Below are positions 34,567-42,739 of a stretch of 64,000 nt of DNA, one piece after another. Source of the DNA: Fictibacillus phosphorivorans (GTDB lineage Bacteria; Bacillota; Bacilli; Bacillales; Fictibacillaceae); assembly GCF_001619875.1 (NCBI RefSeq), contig NZ_LRFC01000038.1, forward strand, positions 124,001 to 188,000. The letters run 5' to 3'. The notes below the pieces were generated by a model that saw only the letters and a list, made by a program, of their open reading frames with translations, was not told the origin of the DNA and did not search any database. Position numbers and translations under genes: made by a program. Every line of letters starts with the position of its first letter. Positions within the stretch are counted from its first letter, which is position 1.

Positions 34567-35304
34567 TTAAATATTCCGGACTAGCTTTGTGTCGGGAGCA
34601 TCCCTGACATCTCTAGGATAAACTCCTAGACCGCCATCAACATCAAGATCTAGATTGCCGTTTAATTTATATGCTGACCAAATTAATTTCGAACAGTTTT
34701 TATCTCCAATATGTGAAGTCGTTCGGTTGGTTACAAAGTTATACGAATAGGCGTCGATTCCCACTCGGCTAAATGCCCAGTTTGCTGCGTTATCACGATT
34801 TGTTGTACTTGTCGTAACAGATTTGACCTGTGCATCTCCTTGGTCGACTTTTCGTAAAGTGGTGGAGATCGTGCGAACACCTGTATCAGGAACCGATTCA
34901 ACAATCGTGCTGCTCGTATAATACATGCCGACATGCCCGTGATTCATATAAGCAGTCTGTGAGGCTGTGTAATAAAAGTTGCCTTTTGTACTGGTACCGA
35001 CAGAAACCGTTCCTCCGCTGCCGCCCATCGTGCCAAATTCACCTTTTTGCTGTTTTTCATTTTTCCCTTTTGTTTCGTCGTTCTTCAATTCTTTGTAAAT
35101 TTGTTTGAGCAGGGCTTCTTCTGTATCACCCGTGTTCTTTGCGATGGATCGAACGGTTGAAAGCAATTCTTGTGAGGTTAAGTCAGGCTGCATTTGCAAA
35201 ATTTCATCTTTATAAGAAATAGTATGATTTTGAGCAAAAGCACTTGGTACCGAAAAAGCTGCGAGACAGAATGCTAAAACACTACATAATAGATGTTTTT
35301 TCAT
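34567..35304 (-). CDS. Secreted YiiX/YebB-like NlpC/P60-superfamily hydrolase
   Basis: 245 residues. Signal peptide (KKHLLCSVLAFCLAAFSVPSAFAQ, cleavage near 24). A Lys/Glu-rich spacer (about 60-95) leads to a permuted papain-like domain, with the catalytic His in MNHGHVGMYY (about 145), the catalytic Cys in KNCSKLIWSAYK (about 213) and the terminal GVYPRDVRDAPDT typical of YiiX-like proteins. A peptidoglycan or lipid amidase role is possible; the substrate is unknown. ATG 35304 follows GGAGGTTTGGAAG. The MFS-convergent unknown gene lies downstream. Confidence 0.8.
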   Translation of the reverse strand: MKKHLLCSVLAFCLAAFSVPSAFAQNHTISYKDEILQMQPDLTSQELLSTVRSIAKNTGDTEEALLKQIYKELKNDETKGKNEKQQKGEFGTMGGSGGTVSVGTSTKGNFYYTASQTAYMNHGHVGMYYTSSTIVESVPDTGVRTISTTLRKVDQGDAQVKSVTTSTTNRDNAANWAFSRVGIDAYSYNFVTNRTTSHIGDKNCSKLIWSAYKLNGNLDLDVDGGLGVYPRDVRDAPDTKLVRNI

Positions 35305-35731
35305 CTTCCAAACCTCCTGCCGTAATACGGGACCCCTTTGTCGACAAGTCCAATTTACCATTTATATACAAATGAGTAAATATGAAAACGATGAAACAGT
35401 ATGATGGACTTATACAGAAAATGGAAGATACTTCTAAAGAACTGTCAAGACAATAAGAAAAATATGATAAAACAGGCCAAAGGGTATTGCGGAAAAATAG
35501 TAAGATGGAAGGCTTTCGGTGAGGAGTGATAAGAGGGATGGTAATTTGAAACAGTGTACTTCTTGTGGCGGGAAATGAGTATTTTCTCAGGTGAGAAACA
35601 TGAAATCTGAATGGGGAATAAATTGTTAGGGGTCAGACCCCAACAATTTATTTGAAAATGTTTTAAAAACTTTGAAAGCAATGGCCGATACATAATAATA
35701 GGAAATACCTAAACATAGGAACTTTTAACAA
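35305..35731. other. 427-bp gene-free stretch
   Basis: Apart from the palindrome at 35617-35652 I see no gene, no array unit and no copy of the 130-bp element. The left end should contain the promoter of the YiiX-like gene, but no clear boxes stand out. Confidence 0.6.
35617..35652. repeat. 36-bp near-perfect palindrome
   Basis: AATAAATTGTT-A-GGGGTC pairs with GACCCC-AACAATTTATT through a single central A. All 17 pairs match, with one bulged A. There is no T-run, so it does not look like a terminator. The core GGGGTCAGACCCC is a phrase I recall seeing in many bacterial genomes. Confidence 0.75.
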
Positions 35732-35767
35732 ATGAAGAGAAAAACGGAAAGGACGAGGGTCGAATTC

Positions 35768-36082
35768 GTGGAAAGAAACAAAGAACTGATTGATTCATTA
35801 TTGAAACTTCAGGAGCTATTAGACACAGAACCAGATACAGTAGATGCCATACCCGCTTTCACACAATACATCCGCTCTTTTTTGCGTATTAAACCGACAG
35901 GCCGCACATTGCCCACCATTGAGATCATGACGCTCATAAAAAGAAGAAAACCAAACTTATTCTATTTACTTAAACGACATTCTAAAGACGATATGATGAT
36001 CATGTTAACGTATCTCGATATGGATTATGAGCAAGCACAGATAAAAATAGAGCGCATTTTACAAGGAGAAGTCATCGCTTAA
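35768..36082 (+). CDS. Small conserved-looking protein, unknown
   Basis: About 104 residues from GTG 35768, or 116 from ATG 35732. The GTG has a better site (GAAAGGACGAGGG, 8 nt upstream). The product is helical: an acidic N-terminal helix (VERNKELIDSLLKLQELLDTEPDTVD) and a basic middle (FLRIKPTGRTLPTIEIMTLIKRRKPNLFYLLKRHSKDD). No domain recognised. It ends 62 nt before the ykwC start, with only a weak hairpin between, so they may share a transcript. Confidence 0.65.
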   Translation: MERNKELIDSLLKLQELLDTEPDTVDAIPAFTQYIRSFLRIKPTGRTLPTIEIMTLIKRRKPNLFYLLKRHSKDDMMIMLTYLDMDYEQAQIKIERILQGEVIA

Positions 36083-36144
36083 TAAGCGGGGCTTTTTTTA
36101 TTTTTTCTTTTCTTCGTTATAATAAGAAAAAGGAGTGAGGAGAA

Positions 36145-37014
36145 TTGCAAACCGTTGGATTTATAGGAACAGGTGTAATGGGAAAAAGCATGGCAGGTCA
36201 CTTGATGAATGCAGGTCATCCCGTCCATGTTTATACGAGAACAAAAGAAAAGGCGGAAGACCTGCTTGAAAAGGGTGCTGTTTGGGCAGATACGCCAAAG
36301 GAGATTGCAACAAATTGTGATGTGATCATCACGATGGTCGGCTATCCAAAGGATGTAGAAGAAGTTTATCTAGGCGCTGACGGACTGATCGCACACGCTA
36401 AAGAAGGTTCTTATCTCATTGATATGACGACATCGAGTCCACAGCTTGCCCAAAAAATTGAGCGCACTGCTGCTGAACGAAATATCTCGGCACTTGATGC
36501 ACCTGTATCAGGCGGGGATATTGGAGCAAGAGATGCTAAGCTTTCCATCATGGTTGGCGGAAAGGAATCGGCATTTAACGATATGAAGCCCGTTTTTTCA
36601 AAGATGGGAACAAACATCGTGTACCAAGGAGAAGCAGGAGCAGGACAGCATACCAAGATGTGTAATCAGATTGCGATTGCCTCTGGAATGATGGGCGTTT
36701 GTGAAGCGATTCTTTATGCAGAAAAAGCAGGTTTAAATCCAGAGAAAGTTCTAAAAAGCATTGAATCAGGTGCTGCCGGAAGCTGGAACCTTAGCAATCT
36801 AGGTCCAAGAATATTAAAAGGTGATTTTGCACCCGGTTTTTATGTGAAACATTTTATAAAAGATATGACGATTGCTTTAAACTCAGCGGAGGAAATGGGA
36901 TTATTGACACCTGGACTTTCTCTTGCTAAGAAATTGTACGATGAGCTTGCAGAAATGGGTGAAGAAAATAGCGGCACCCACGCGCTTTATAAACGTTTAG
37001 CGAACCGAGGATAA
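36145..37014 (+). CDS. ykwC: NAD(P)-dependent beta-hydroxyacid dehydrogenase (YkwC-like)
   Basis: 289 residues. Rossmann motif TVGFIGTGVMGKSMAGHLM at the N-terminus; the substrate motif DAPVSGGDIGARDAKLSIMVGG (about 118-140); the catalytic Lys in GAGQHTKMCNQIAIA (about 170). C-terminal helices include GSWNLSNLGPRIL and GFYVKHFIKDM. It is very like B. subtilis YkwC and related to 3-hydroxyisobutyrate and tartronate semialdehyde dehydrogenases; the substrate is not fixed. Starts with TTG after AGGAGTGAGG. Confidence 0.9.
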   Translation: MQTVGFIGTGVMGKSMAGHLMNAGHPVHVYTRTKEKAEDLLEKGAVWADTPKEIATNCDVIITMVGYPKDVEEVYLGADGLIAHAKEGSYLIDMTTSSPQLAQKIERTAAERNISALDAPVSGGDIGARDAKLSIMVGGKESAFNDMKPVFSKMGTNIVYQGEAGAGQHTKMCNQIAIASGMMGVCEAILYAEKAGLNPEKVLKSIESGAAGSWNLSNLGPRILKGDFAPGFYVKHFIKDMTIALNSAEEMGLLTPGLSLAKKLYDELAEMGEENSGTHALYKRLANRG

Positions 37015-37038
37015 TCCCTTGGTTCTTTTTTTTTGCTC

Positions 37039-37067
37039 TTTACAAAGCGAAATAATTACGATTTAAT
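37039..37067 (+). promoter_or_regulatory. Zur-type operator inside the ycgR promoter
   Basis: The 21 bp at 37044-37064 match the Bacillus Zur consensus AAATCGTAATNATTACGATTT at 18 of 20 defined positions; the right half ATTACGATTT is perfect. A -35 box TTTACA (37039-37044) and a -10 box TTTAAT (37062-37067), 17 bp apart, bracket it, so a bound repressor would block RNA polymerase. The TTACGA half-site fits Zur better than Fur (TTATCA) or PerR (TTATAA). Confidence 0.75.
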
Positions 37068-37188
37068 GTAGTTGGCGTAGCGTATTTTAAAGTACCTCTC
37101 CCGAATGTAGCGGCCTTATAGTTGGGGAGATTCATAAATTAAGAAGCTAAATTTGCAAAAAACAAAAAGAAAAGGAGCGTTCTAAAGG

Positions 37189-38196
37189 ATGAGAGATCTT
37201 GCAACAAGAAATTCTGTACGAAAAGAGATGATCGGGCTTTTATTGTTAGCCATCTTTATCATTTCGTTTCTATTTATGGAAGAAATTAAGAATGACTCTG
37301 TATTCGAAAACTTGCCGAGTTCTATCATGCATGTGAACACGGTATTTTTAAGTATTTTAATAGAAGCGGTTCCCTTTATTTTATTAGGAGTTTTCGTTTC
37401 AGCCTTAATTCAAACCTTTGTATCAGAACAACATATCCAAAAATTGATTCCTAAAAATCCTTACGCAGGAATTGGTGCTGTTCTGTTCATGGGGATCATC
37501 TTTCCAGTCTGTGAATGTGCCATTATTCCAGTAGTGAGACGTTTAATTAAGAAGGGCCTGCCGCTTCATCTAGGTGTTGTTTTTCTTTTGACGGTTCCGA
37601 TTGTCAATCCGGTTGTTATACTCTCCACGTTTTATGCTTTTCGAACGAACATGACGGTTGTGTATGGTAGAATTGGACTCGCTCTTTTAGTAGCAATCGT
37701 TATTGGATTAATTATCTATTGGGTTTTCCGCAATGCAGATCAGTTAAAATCCCATGTTCAGCATGGCGGACATGATCATTCACATGGTTTGTCGATCAGC
37801 CGCTGGAAACAAACGGTCTATCATGCATCAGACGAATTCTTTGATACAGGGAAGTTTCTTATTTTTGGAGCTTTCCTAGCGAGTATGTTCCAGGTGTTCA
37901 TTAACCGAAATGATTTGCTGGCACTTGGCAGTAATGAGTGGTCATCGACAGGTTTAATGATGGGGCTGGCATTCTTGTTATCCATTTGTTCTGAAGCAGA
38001 TGCCTTTATCGCCGCTTCGTTTGGAAGTGCGTTTACAGTAGGATCGATCATTGCCTTTTTGGTTTACGGGCCAATGCTTGATGTGAAGAACATGCTCATG
38101 ATGTTCGCGTATTTTAAGACACGGTTTGTTTTTGTGTTAATGGGCTTGATTACGTTTGTGGTTTTTGCTGCCGCTATGGTATTTCAATACGTGTAA
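37189..38196 (+). CDS. ycgR: UPF0718 permease (YcgR family)
   Basis: 335 residues, eight or so transmembrane segments in two halves. Family landmarks are FPVCECAIIPVVRRLIKKGLP (about 104-124; Cys pair) with TVPIVNPVV, and the second-half match LSICSEADAFIAASF (about 264). A His-rich loop (HVQHGGHDHSHGLS, about 187-200) could bind zinc or another metal. First gene of a two-gene operon with ycgQ, 18 nt apart. The Zur-like operator upstream suggests expression in zinc shortage. Transported species unproven. Confidence 0.88.
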   Translation: MRDLATRNSVRKEMIGLLLLAIFIISFLFMEEIKNDSVFENLPSSIMHVNTVFLSILIEAVPFILLGVFVSALIQTFVSEQHIQKLIPKNPYAGIGAVLFMGIIFPVCECAIIPVVRRLIKKGLPLHLGVVFLLTVPIVNPVVILSTFYAFRTNMTVVYGRIGLALLVAIVIGLIIYWVFRNADQLKSHVQHGGHDHSHGLSISRWKQTVYHASDEFFDTGKFLIFGAFLASMFQVFINRNDLLALGSNEWSSTGLMMGLAFLLSICSEADAFIAASFGSAFTVGSIIAFLVYGPMLDVKNMLMMFAYFKTRFVFVLMGLITFVVFAAAMVFQYV

Positions 38197-38214
38197 AGAA
38201 GGGAGTATGGTGAT

Positions 38215-39162
38215 ATGAAAAAGGAGAACCAAGACTTTCATGCCTATTTAAGGGGAATTATCTTAATCGGTTTTATGCTTCTATTAATTGGTTTAATCAC
38301 TACAGGAAAGCTTACTTACTATGTTGCACCTAAAATGCATATTTTTGTTTACTTTGCGATTGCGATCTTTGCCATATTAGGTGTTATGCAGTTTTATAGA
38401 AGAACAGACAGCGAGCATGATGAGGCTTGCGGATGTGGAGTAGATCATACGCCAAAAGGCAGGCCGATGCAGCATTTTTTAATCTATATGATTTTTGTCA
38501 TTCCTCTTCTTACAGGGTTTATGATGCCTGAAAAAGCGATGGATAGCTCTGTAGCTGAAAAACGCGGAATTCGTTATGGAACGGGATTGTATGCGAAGCC
38601 GGCTCAGCAAACTGATGACGGGAAAGTGGTGCCTAATCAAGAAGTCGATGTTGAAGCCTATTTAGAAGATCCAGAAGGCTATATAAAGAAGATGGAAGAG
38701 AACGTAAAGAAGGAAAATCCAGTCGAAACGTATGATATAACGGATTATTATAAGAAATTCGGTAAAGAGCAATTACAGAAAGAAAAAATTGTGGTTACGT
38801 CTGATTACTACCTCGATATGATGACTGTCCTTGATGTCTACTTAGACAAGTTTATTGGAAAAGAAATAGAGACAAAGGGCTTTGTTTATCGTGAAGAAGG
38901 GATGGCCGAGAATCAAGCCGTGATCGCTCGTTTTTCCATGAACTGCTGCAGTGCCGATGCGGTTGTATATGGGACAATTGTAGAAGGTGAAGGGGTTTCT
39001 AAACTGGAGTCTGATGAGTGGTACTCCGTTTCGGGAATAATAGATGAAACAGAGTTAAATAAAGTGCGCTTGCCACTAGTGAAGGTAGAGACTATGAAAA
39101 AGATTAAGCCTCTAAAAAATCCTTACGTCTATCCAAGCGCTGAAAGTCTAGGAGCTTATTAA
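38215..39162 (+). CDS. ycgQ: YcgQ family (UPF0703 / TIGR03943) protein
   Basis: 315 residues. Two or three N-terminal transmembrane segments surround a Cys/His loop (HDEACGCGVDHTPKGRP, about 65-82). The extracytoplasmic C-terminal part contains IGKEIETKGFVYREEG and FSMNCCSADAVVYG (Cys pair near 244). Members nearly always pair with the UPF0718 permease, as here. Function unknown; metal handling is suggested by the cysteines and the upstream operator. Good ribosome site GAAGGGAG. Confidence 0.88.
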   Translation: MKKENQDFHAYLRGIILIGFMLLLIGLITTGKLTYYVAPKMHIFVYFAIAIFAILGVMQFYRRTDSEHDEACGCGVDHTPKGRPMQHFLIYMIFVIPLLTGFMMPEKAMDSSVAEKRGIRYGTGLYAKPAQQTDDGKVVPNQEVDVEAYLEDPEGYIKKMEENVKKENPVETYDITDYYKKFGKEQLQKEKIVVTSDYYLDMMTVLDVYLDKFIGKEIETKGFVYREEGMAENQAVIARFSMNCCSADAVVYGTIVEGEGVSKLESDEWYSVSGIIDETELNKVRLPLVKVETMKKIKPLKNPYVYPSAESLGAY

Positions 39163-39170
39163 TATCAGAA

Positions 39171-39202
39171 AAAAAGCGGAGGGAAGTTCCTCCGCTTTTT
39201 TT
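39171..39202. terminator. Bidirectional terminator
   Basis: AAAGCGGAGG/CCTCCGCTTT stem flanked by A- and T-runs between ycgQ and the opposing gene. Confidence 0.9.
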
Positions 39203-39203
39203 A

Positions 39204-40784
39204 TTAGTATACGTAAGTGCCGACAATAAATAGTTCAAATAAAACGGTAACACCTATAAAATAAGAGACTTGCGCAAACAAACCCCAGTCTTTATTCTTG
39301 GCTAGTTGCATAACGTACAGCGCAACAGCAGAGACGATAACGGGTACAATAAGCGAGCTTCCACTAAACGTAAGATACTTTGGTGCTAGCGAATAGAACG
39401 TACTATTGAACAAGGATTGAATGACATAAAGCTGAGTGAAGATAAAGAGTCCGATCGATATCCACTTTGCCCAAGGTTTTTCTTGTTCGATCACATCAAT
39501 TCGGACAAAATACAATATACCTAAGAATAATACAGGGGGAACCACCCAAATAAACGCACTTGTCATCGCGATAAGCGATACGACAGAAGCTGCAAGCGCA
39601 TCAAACGTAGCGTTATACACATCTTGTTTACCAATGGATTGGCTCTCTTTTTTAATGTCAGAATCTTGGCTTGCTATAAATACTCTGTAATCACTTACTG
39701 ATTCTGCTTTCAGCCAACCTATCGTCTGTTCATCAATATATAGGGGATAGACAGAGAAATTGTCGGTCGTGCTAATCCGTGAAGCTTCCCATTCCTTGTT
39801 TTTTAAAGTTGCTTTATAGATGTTCCCCGCTTCCTTCTTTGCTGAGATGGGTCCTTTAGCTGAAAAGAGAACAACAGGCTGATTGTTTTCAATATTCAGC
39901 TGCTGATACATAGGATTCTCCATTTCGTAACCTAAATCAGACTCTATAAAATGGACAGTGTTAAAGGAGAGAGCTGTTAATTGATCAGAAGGAGCCGCTC
40001 CGTAATAAGTTTTAAATGACTTTGTTCCTTGTTTCGATGAATAAAGTGTATAAAGAAAATGAACCTGGTCTTTTGATTCTGCAAATCTGAAATTATAGAT
40101 CTTATCTGTAGGTGTTTTGTTATATTGAATAATAGAATGCGCTTTATATTGCCCCTCTTTTTCTTGTAAATAAAAAGCTTCCATCTGAACCTTTTCACCA
40201 ACTGTTGCAATAAATGAATTGGATTCAGAGTGTCCTGTTAACTCTGAAAGCTTTTCTTTTGCCGAATAAATGAGACGGCTCTTTCCGCTTTCAGAATCAT
40301 ACACATAGACTTGGTTCCCTTTTGAATAAGCAAATCGGGTCTTTGAATCAGCTAATAATTCTACATTCTTATCAAGGACTGTTTGTTTACCTTCTTCATA
40401 GAGAATGAGTTCCCCGTTTGAAACAAAAGCAATTTGCTGGCCGTTTGTCCAAAAATTTCCTCTCTCATCAAGAGGCAAATTCTCTGTCTTTTCTGTTATC
40501 AAATTTAGCTTTTCATCTAATGTAGTCACCTTTAAACCATTCTTTTGTTTCGTGTAGATCTGATAATGGTTATCTTTCTTTAATGCGATAGGTTCAGCAC
40601 TAATCGAATCTGCTGGTGTACTGACCGATCTGCTCCAGTCAGAGTGTGGCAATCTCGTTTCATTCACAATATTATTCCAAACCACAGCCCCTAAAAGCAG
40701 TAAAACGACAGCTAAAGGCAGCAGCAAAGCCTTGTAGTTCGATTGATTCCTTTTCTTTTTCTTTGGTCGCAACTCGGTGTTCAT
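39204..40784 (-). CDS. Large membrane protein with extracytoplasmic beta-rich domain, unknown
   Basis: 526 residues. A basic N-terminus (RPKKKKRNQ) and one transmembrane segment (about 18-38) are followed by about 340 residues of strand-rich sequence with repeated Gln/Glu-Val-Tyr/Phe-Val-Tyr patterns (GQQIAFVSNGELILYEEGKQ, RFAYSKGNQVYVYDSESGKSRLI), suggesting a beta-propeller. About four C-terminal transmembrane segments complete it (from DALAASVVSLIAM). No catalytic motif seen. ATG 40784 follows AGGGGGC; the longer reading adds an unlikely leader. I do not know this family. Confidence 0.72.
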   Translation of the reverse strand: MNTELRPKKKKRNQSNYKALLLPLAVVLLLLGAVVWNNIVNETRLPHSDWSRSVSTPADSISAEPIALKKDNHYQIYTKQKNGLKVTTLDEKLNLITEKTENLPLDERGNFWTNGQQIAFVSNGELILYEEGKQTVLDKNVELLADSKTRFAYSKGNQVYVYDSESGKSRLIYSAKEKLSELTGHSESNSFIATVGEKVQMEAFYLQEKEGQYKAHSIIQYNKTPTDKIYNFRFAESKDQVHFLYTLYSSKQGTKSFKTYYGAAPSDQLTALSFNTVHFIESDLGYEMENPMYQQLNIENNQPVVLFSAKGPISAKKEAGNIYKATLKNKEWEASRISTTDNFSVYPLYIDEQTIGWLKAESVSDYRVFIASQDSDIKKESQSIGKQDVYNATFDALAASVVSLIAMTSAFIWVVPPVLFLGILYFVRIDVIEQEKPWAKWISIGLFIFTQLYVIQSLFNSTFYSLAPKYLTFSGSSLIVPVIVSAVALYVMQLAKNKDWGLFAQVSYFIGVTVLFELFIVGTYVY

Positions 40785-41468
40785 AGTGGTAAAGCCCCCT
40801 TTTCTCTTTAAAAAGAACAAAATATAACTATTCAATAATAAGACGTATATCCCTGTAAATTCCATTCATTTTTTTAAAAAAAGTAGTTAAAAAGTAGCGA
40901 AAGGGGGGATGAACAGTTAAATGTTAAAGGAATAGGAGTATATTTTATTGACATTTTTATGATTTTGTTGCTAGTTGAAGTGGTTGTTTTACGTTCCAGG
41001 TACTTCCAAAAATGAAGTTTAAAGCAATAATCTCTTAGAAAAGAGCCGTTTTAATAGATGTTATAAATTGTAGAATCATGACTATTCCCTAGGAAATGAT
41101 GTCGAATTTAATAAACATTTTAAAATAATAGTAAGAAATGAACCGATTAGTTGTACTTTTAATTGGTCTAAAATATATACTTTTTAAAAATAAGCAAGCG
41201 GAAGTTACAGTCATTCAAGCAGAACACAAGGAACTTGCCCTGACCATGTAGAAATAAACGTTAGAAAAGTTAGATAAGAGGCAAAATTAATAATCCAGCA
41301 GATTGGTTAAAGTACAGGGAGATAAAACGGAATTCCCATCTAAATCCGCTAAGATTGATAAGGTAAATAACACGAACAAAAAGAGGTGCGGTTACGGCAA
41401 CAAGGAATCACAACTGGAAAATTTTCGCTCACCCTCTTCCAAAAAAATAAAAGAAATGGGTGGAATGG
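40785..41468. other. 684-bp gene-free stretch
   Basis: It holds the truncated repeat remnant at 40973-41007 and otherwise AT-rich sequence with no convincing gene. A 76-codon frame beginning near 41303 lacks a ribosome site and runs into the lipoprotein gene in another frame, so I do not call it. Confidence 0.6.
40973..41007 (-). repeat. Truncated remnant of the 130-bp palindromic element
   Basis: AGTTGAAGTGGTTG...ACGTTCCAGGTACTTCC matches the outer arm of copies C and D, then stops before the GC-rich inner arm. Confidence 0.55.
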
Positions 41469-42017
41469 ATGAGAAGACAGAAATGGTTCATTTACCTAGT
41501 GTTAGCCGTCTTTCTTGCTGGGTGTTCCAGTGAGGCTTCAAAAGGTACGTTGAATGATAAAAACTTAACTCTGCAAGATCATCCGAAAGGCGCTTATCCA
41601 AGGTATTATGATCAAGTGTCTAAGGAAGAAACGGAAAAAGCCTTGCCATTTCCATTAAAAATACCAAGTGAACTGCCGTTTAAAGTGGTATTATCCACCT
41701 ACCAAATTTCAGATTGGGGGGAAAAGAGAAATATTCTGCTCGACACCGTTTTTTATCCGACACAAGAGGGACAAAATGTGTACTTGGCTTATCGGATCTC
41801 AAATTTTCTACCCAAAACAGACAAATTAGAGACGAAGGATAAAGTTAAGCTGAAAGACGGAACAAAAGCGTATTTCTCTGGAAGTACTGACCTGCCTATG
41901 ATTGCCTGGAAAAAAGACGGTTTGTATCATAAGATGGAATACTTAATAAAAGAAGGAACAGACAGAAAAGCTGAAAAACAGAAGCTTTTAGAGGCTGCTA
42001 GTTCTATTTATAGATAG
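41469..42017 (+). CDS. Lipoprotein, unknown
   Basis: 182 residues. Lipoprotein signal RRQKWFIYLVLAVFLAGC (lipobox LAGC, Cys18). The mature part has KALPFPLKIPSELPFKVVLSTYQISDW and a C-terminal MIAWKKDGLYHKMEYLIKEG, with the flavour of small DUF4367-like lipoproteins that contain this type of strand-rich fold. ATG 41469 lies about 5 nt after GGGTGG; GTG 41460 is an alternative. Single gene with a terminator. Confidence 0.72.
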   Translation: MRRQKWFIYLVLAVFLAGCSSEASKGTLNDKNLTLQDHPKGAYPRYYDQVSKEETEKALPFPLKIPSELPFKVVLSTYQISDWGEKRNILLDTVFYPTQEGQNVYLAYRISNFLPKTDKLETKDKVKLKDGTKAYFSGSTDLPMIAWKKDGLYHKMEYLIKEGTDRKAEKQKLLEAASSIYR

Positions 42018-42043
42018 ATTGAATGGTGAATTGAATATAAATA

Positions 42044-42091
42044 AAAGAAGCTGACTCAAAAGGATTTCCCATTGTCTGAGTCAGCTTTCCT
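42044..42091. terminator. Bidirectional terminator
   Basis: AAGCTGACTCA/TGAGTCAGCTT stem between the lipoprotein gene and the opposing sortase gene. Confidence 0.8.
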
Positions 42092-42094
42092 TAT

Positions 42095-42739
42095 TTAATG
42101 AACTCGTTCTGCTTTAATGATTAACCGATATTTATCAGAATAAAGTGGTTCGCATGTAATAAGTGTTAGCTCTTCTTCCTTCGAAGCATTCAATACGGAT
42201 AGATCCTCAGGATTAACGATGATCTTTTCATAAACTCTGTAGACAATTTTCCCAGACGTGGTCTCAATTCTAATAGAATCTCCTATCGTTACCTCATTTA
42301 ATCTATGAAAAAACTGGCCATACGTATGTGATCTGTGACCGGCCATTACGCTGTTTCCTGGTTCACCTGGAAAAGAAGTAGAAGTCATCCAACCAACTGC
42401 ATTCTTAAGATCCTTTTGAGCAACACCAGGAACGACCATGGTCTCCAGATTGATTTTTTCGATGGTTATTTTTCCGATTACACCTTCTTCTATAGCAATC
42501 GTTTTATCTATTTCTTCGGGTTCTTTTTTTTCTTCTTTATCGGTTTTGTCAGCCTTTATCGCTTTTACTTCTGGAAGTGTAAAAGGGTTTTGATAAGAAT
42601 GGTTTAATGCACTCCACTCTTTTTCAAGTGCTTTCTGTTCGTTTTCTGTCTTCCAGTCTGTTAGTAACGGTATGAAAAGGAGCGTGATGCCAAGAAGGAC
42701 TGCTAAAAGTGCCGCACGTTTTACCGTTTTTGCACTCAT
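42095..42739 (-). CDS. Class D-like sortase
   Basis: 214 residues. Membrane-anchored transpeptidase (segment about 9-27) that joins proteins with an LPXTG-type signal to the cell wall. Catalytic residues are visible: His135 in MAGHRSHTYG, Cys196 in TLITCEP and Arg205 in DKYRLII. The Lys/Glu-rich stretch at 58-78 is a spacer. Its start overlaps the stop of the LPXTG protein gene by 4 nt (ATGA), so that protein is almost certainly its substrate. The class is inferred from length and from the TLITC motif. Confidence 0.92.
   Translation of the reverse strand: MSAKTVKRAALLAVLLGITLLFIPLLTDWKTENEQKALEKEWSALNHSYQNPFTLPEVKAIKADKTDKEEKKEPEEIDKTIAIEEGVIGKITIEKINLETMVVPGVAQKDLKNAVGWMTSTSFPGEPGNSVMAGHRSHTYGQFFHRLNEVTIGDSIRIETTSGKIVYRVYEKIIVNPEDLSVLNASKEEELTLITCEPLYSDKYRLIIKAERVH

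Noticed and set aside
41303-41533. 76-codon frame before the lipoprotein gene
   Set aside because: No ribosome site; it overlaps the lipoprotein gene in another frame, and the sequence is low-complexity Lys/Asn/Ser.
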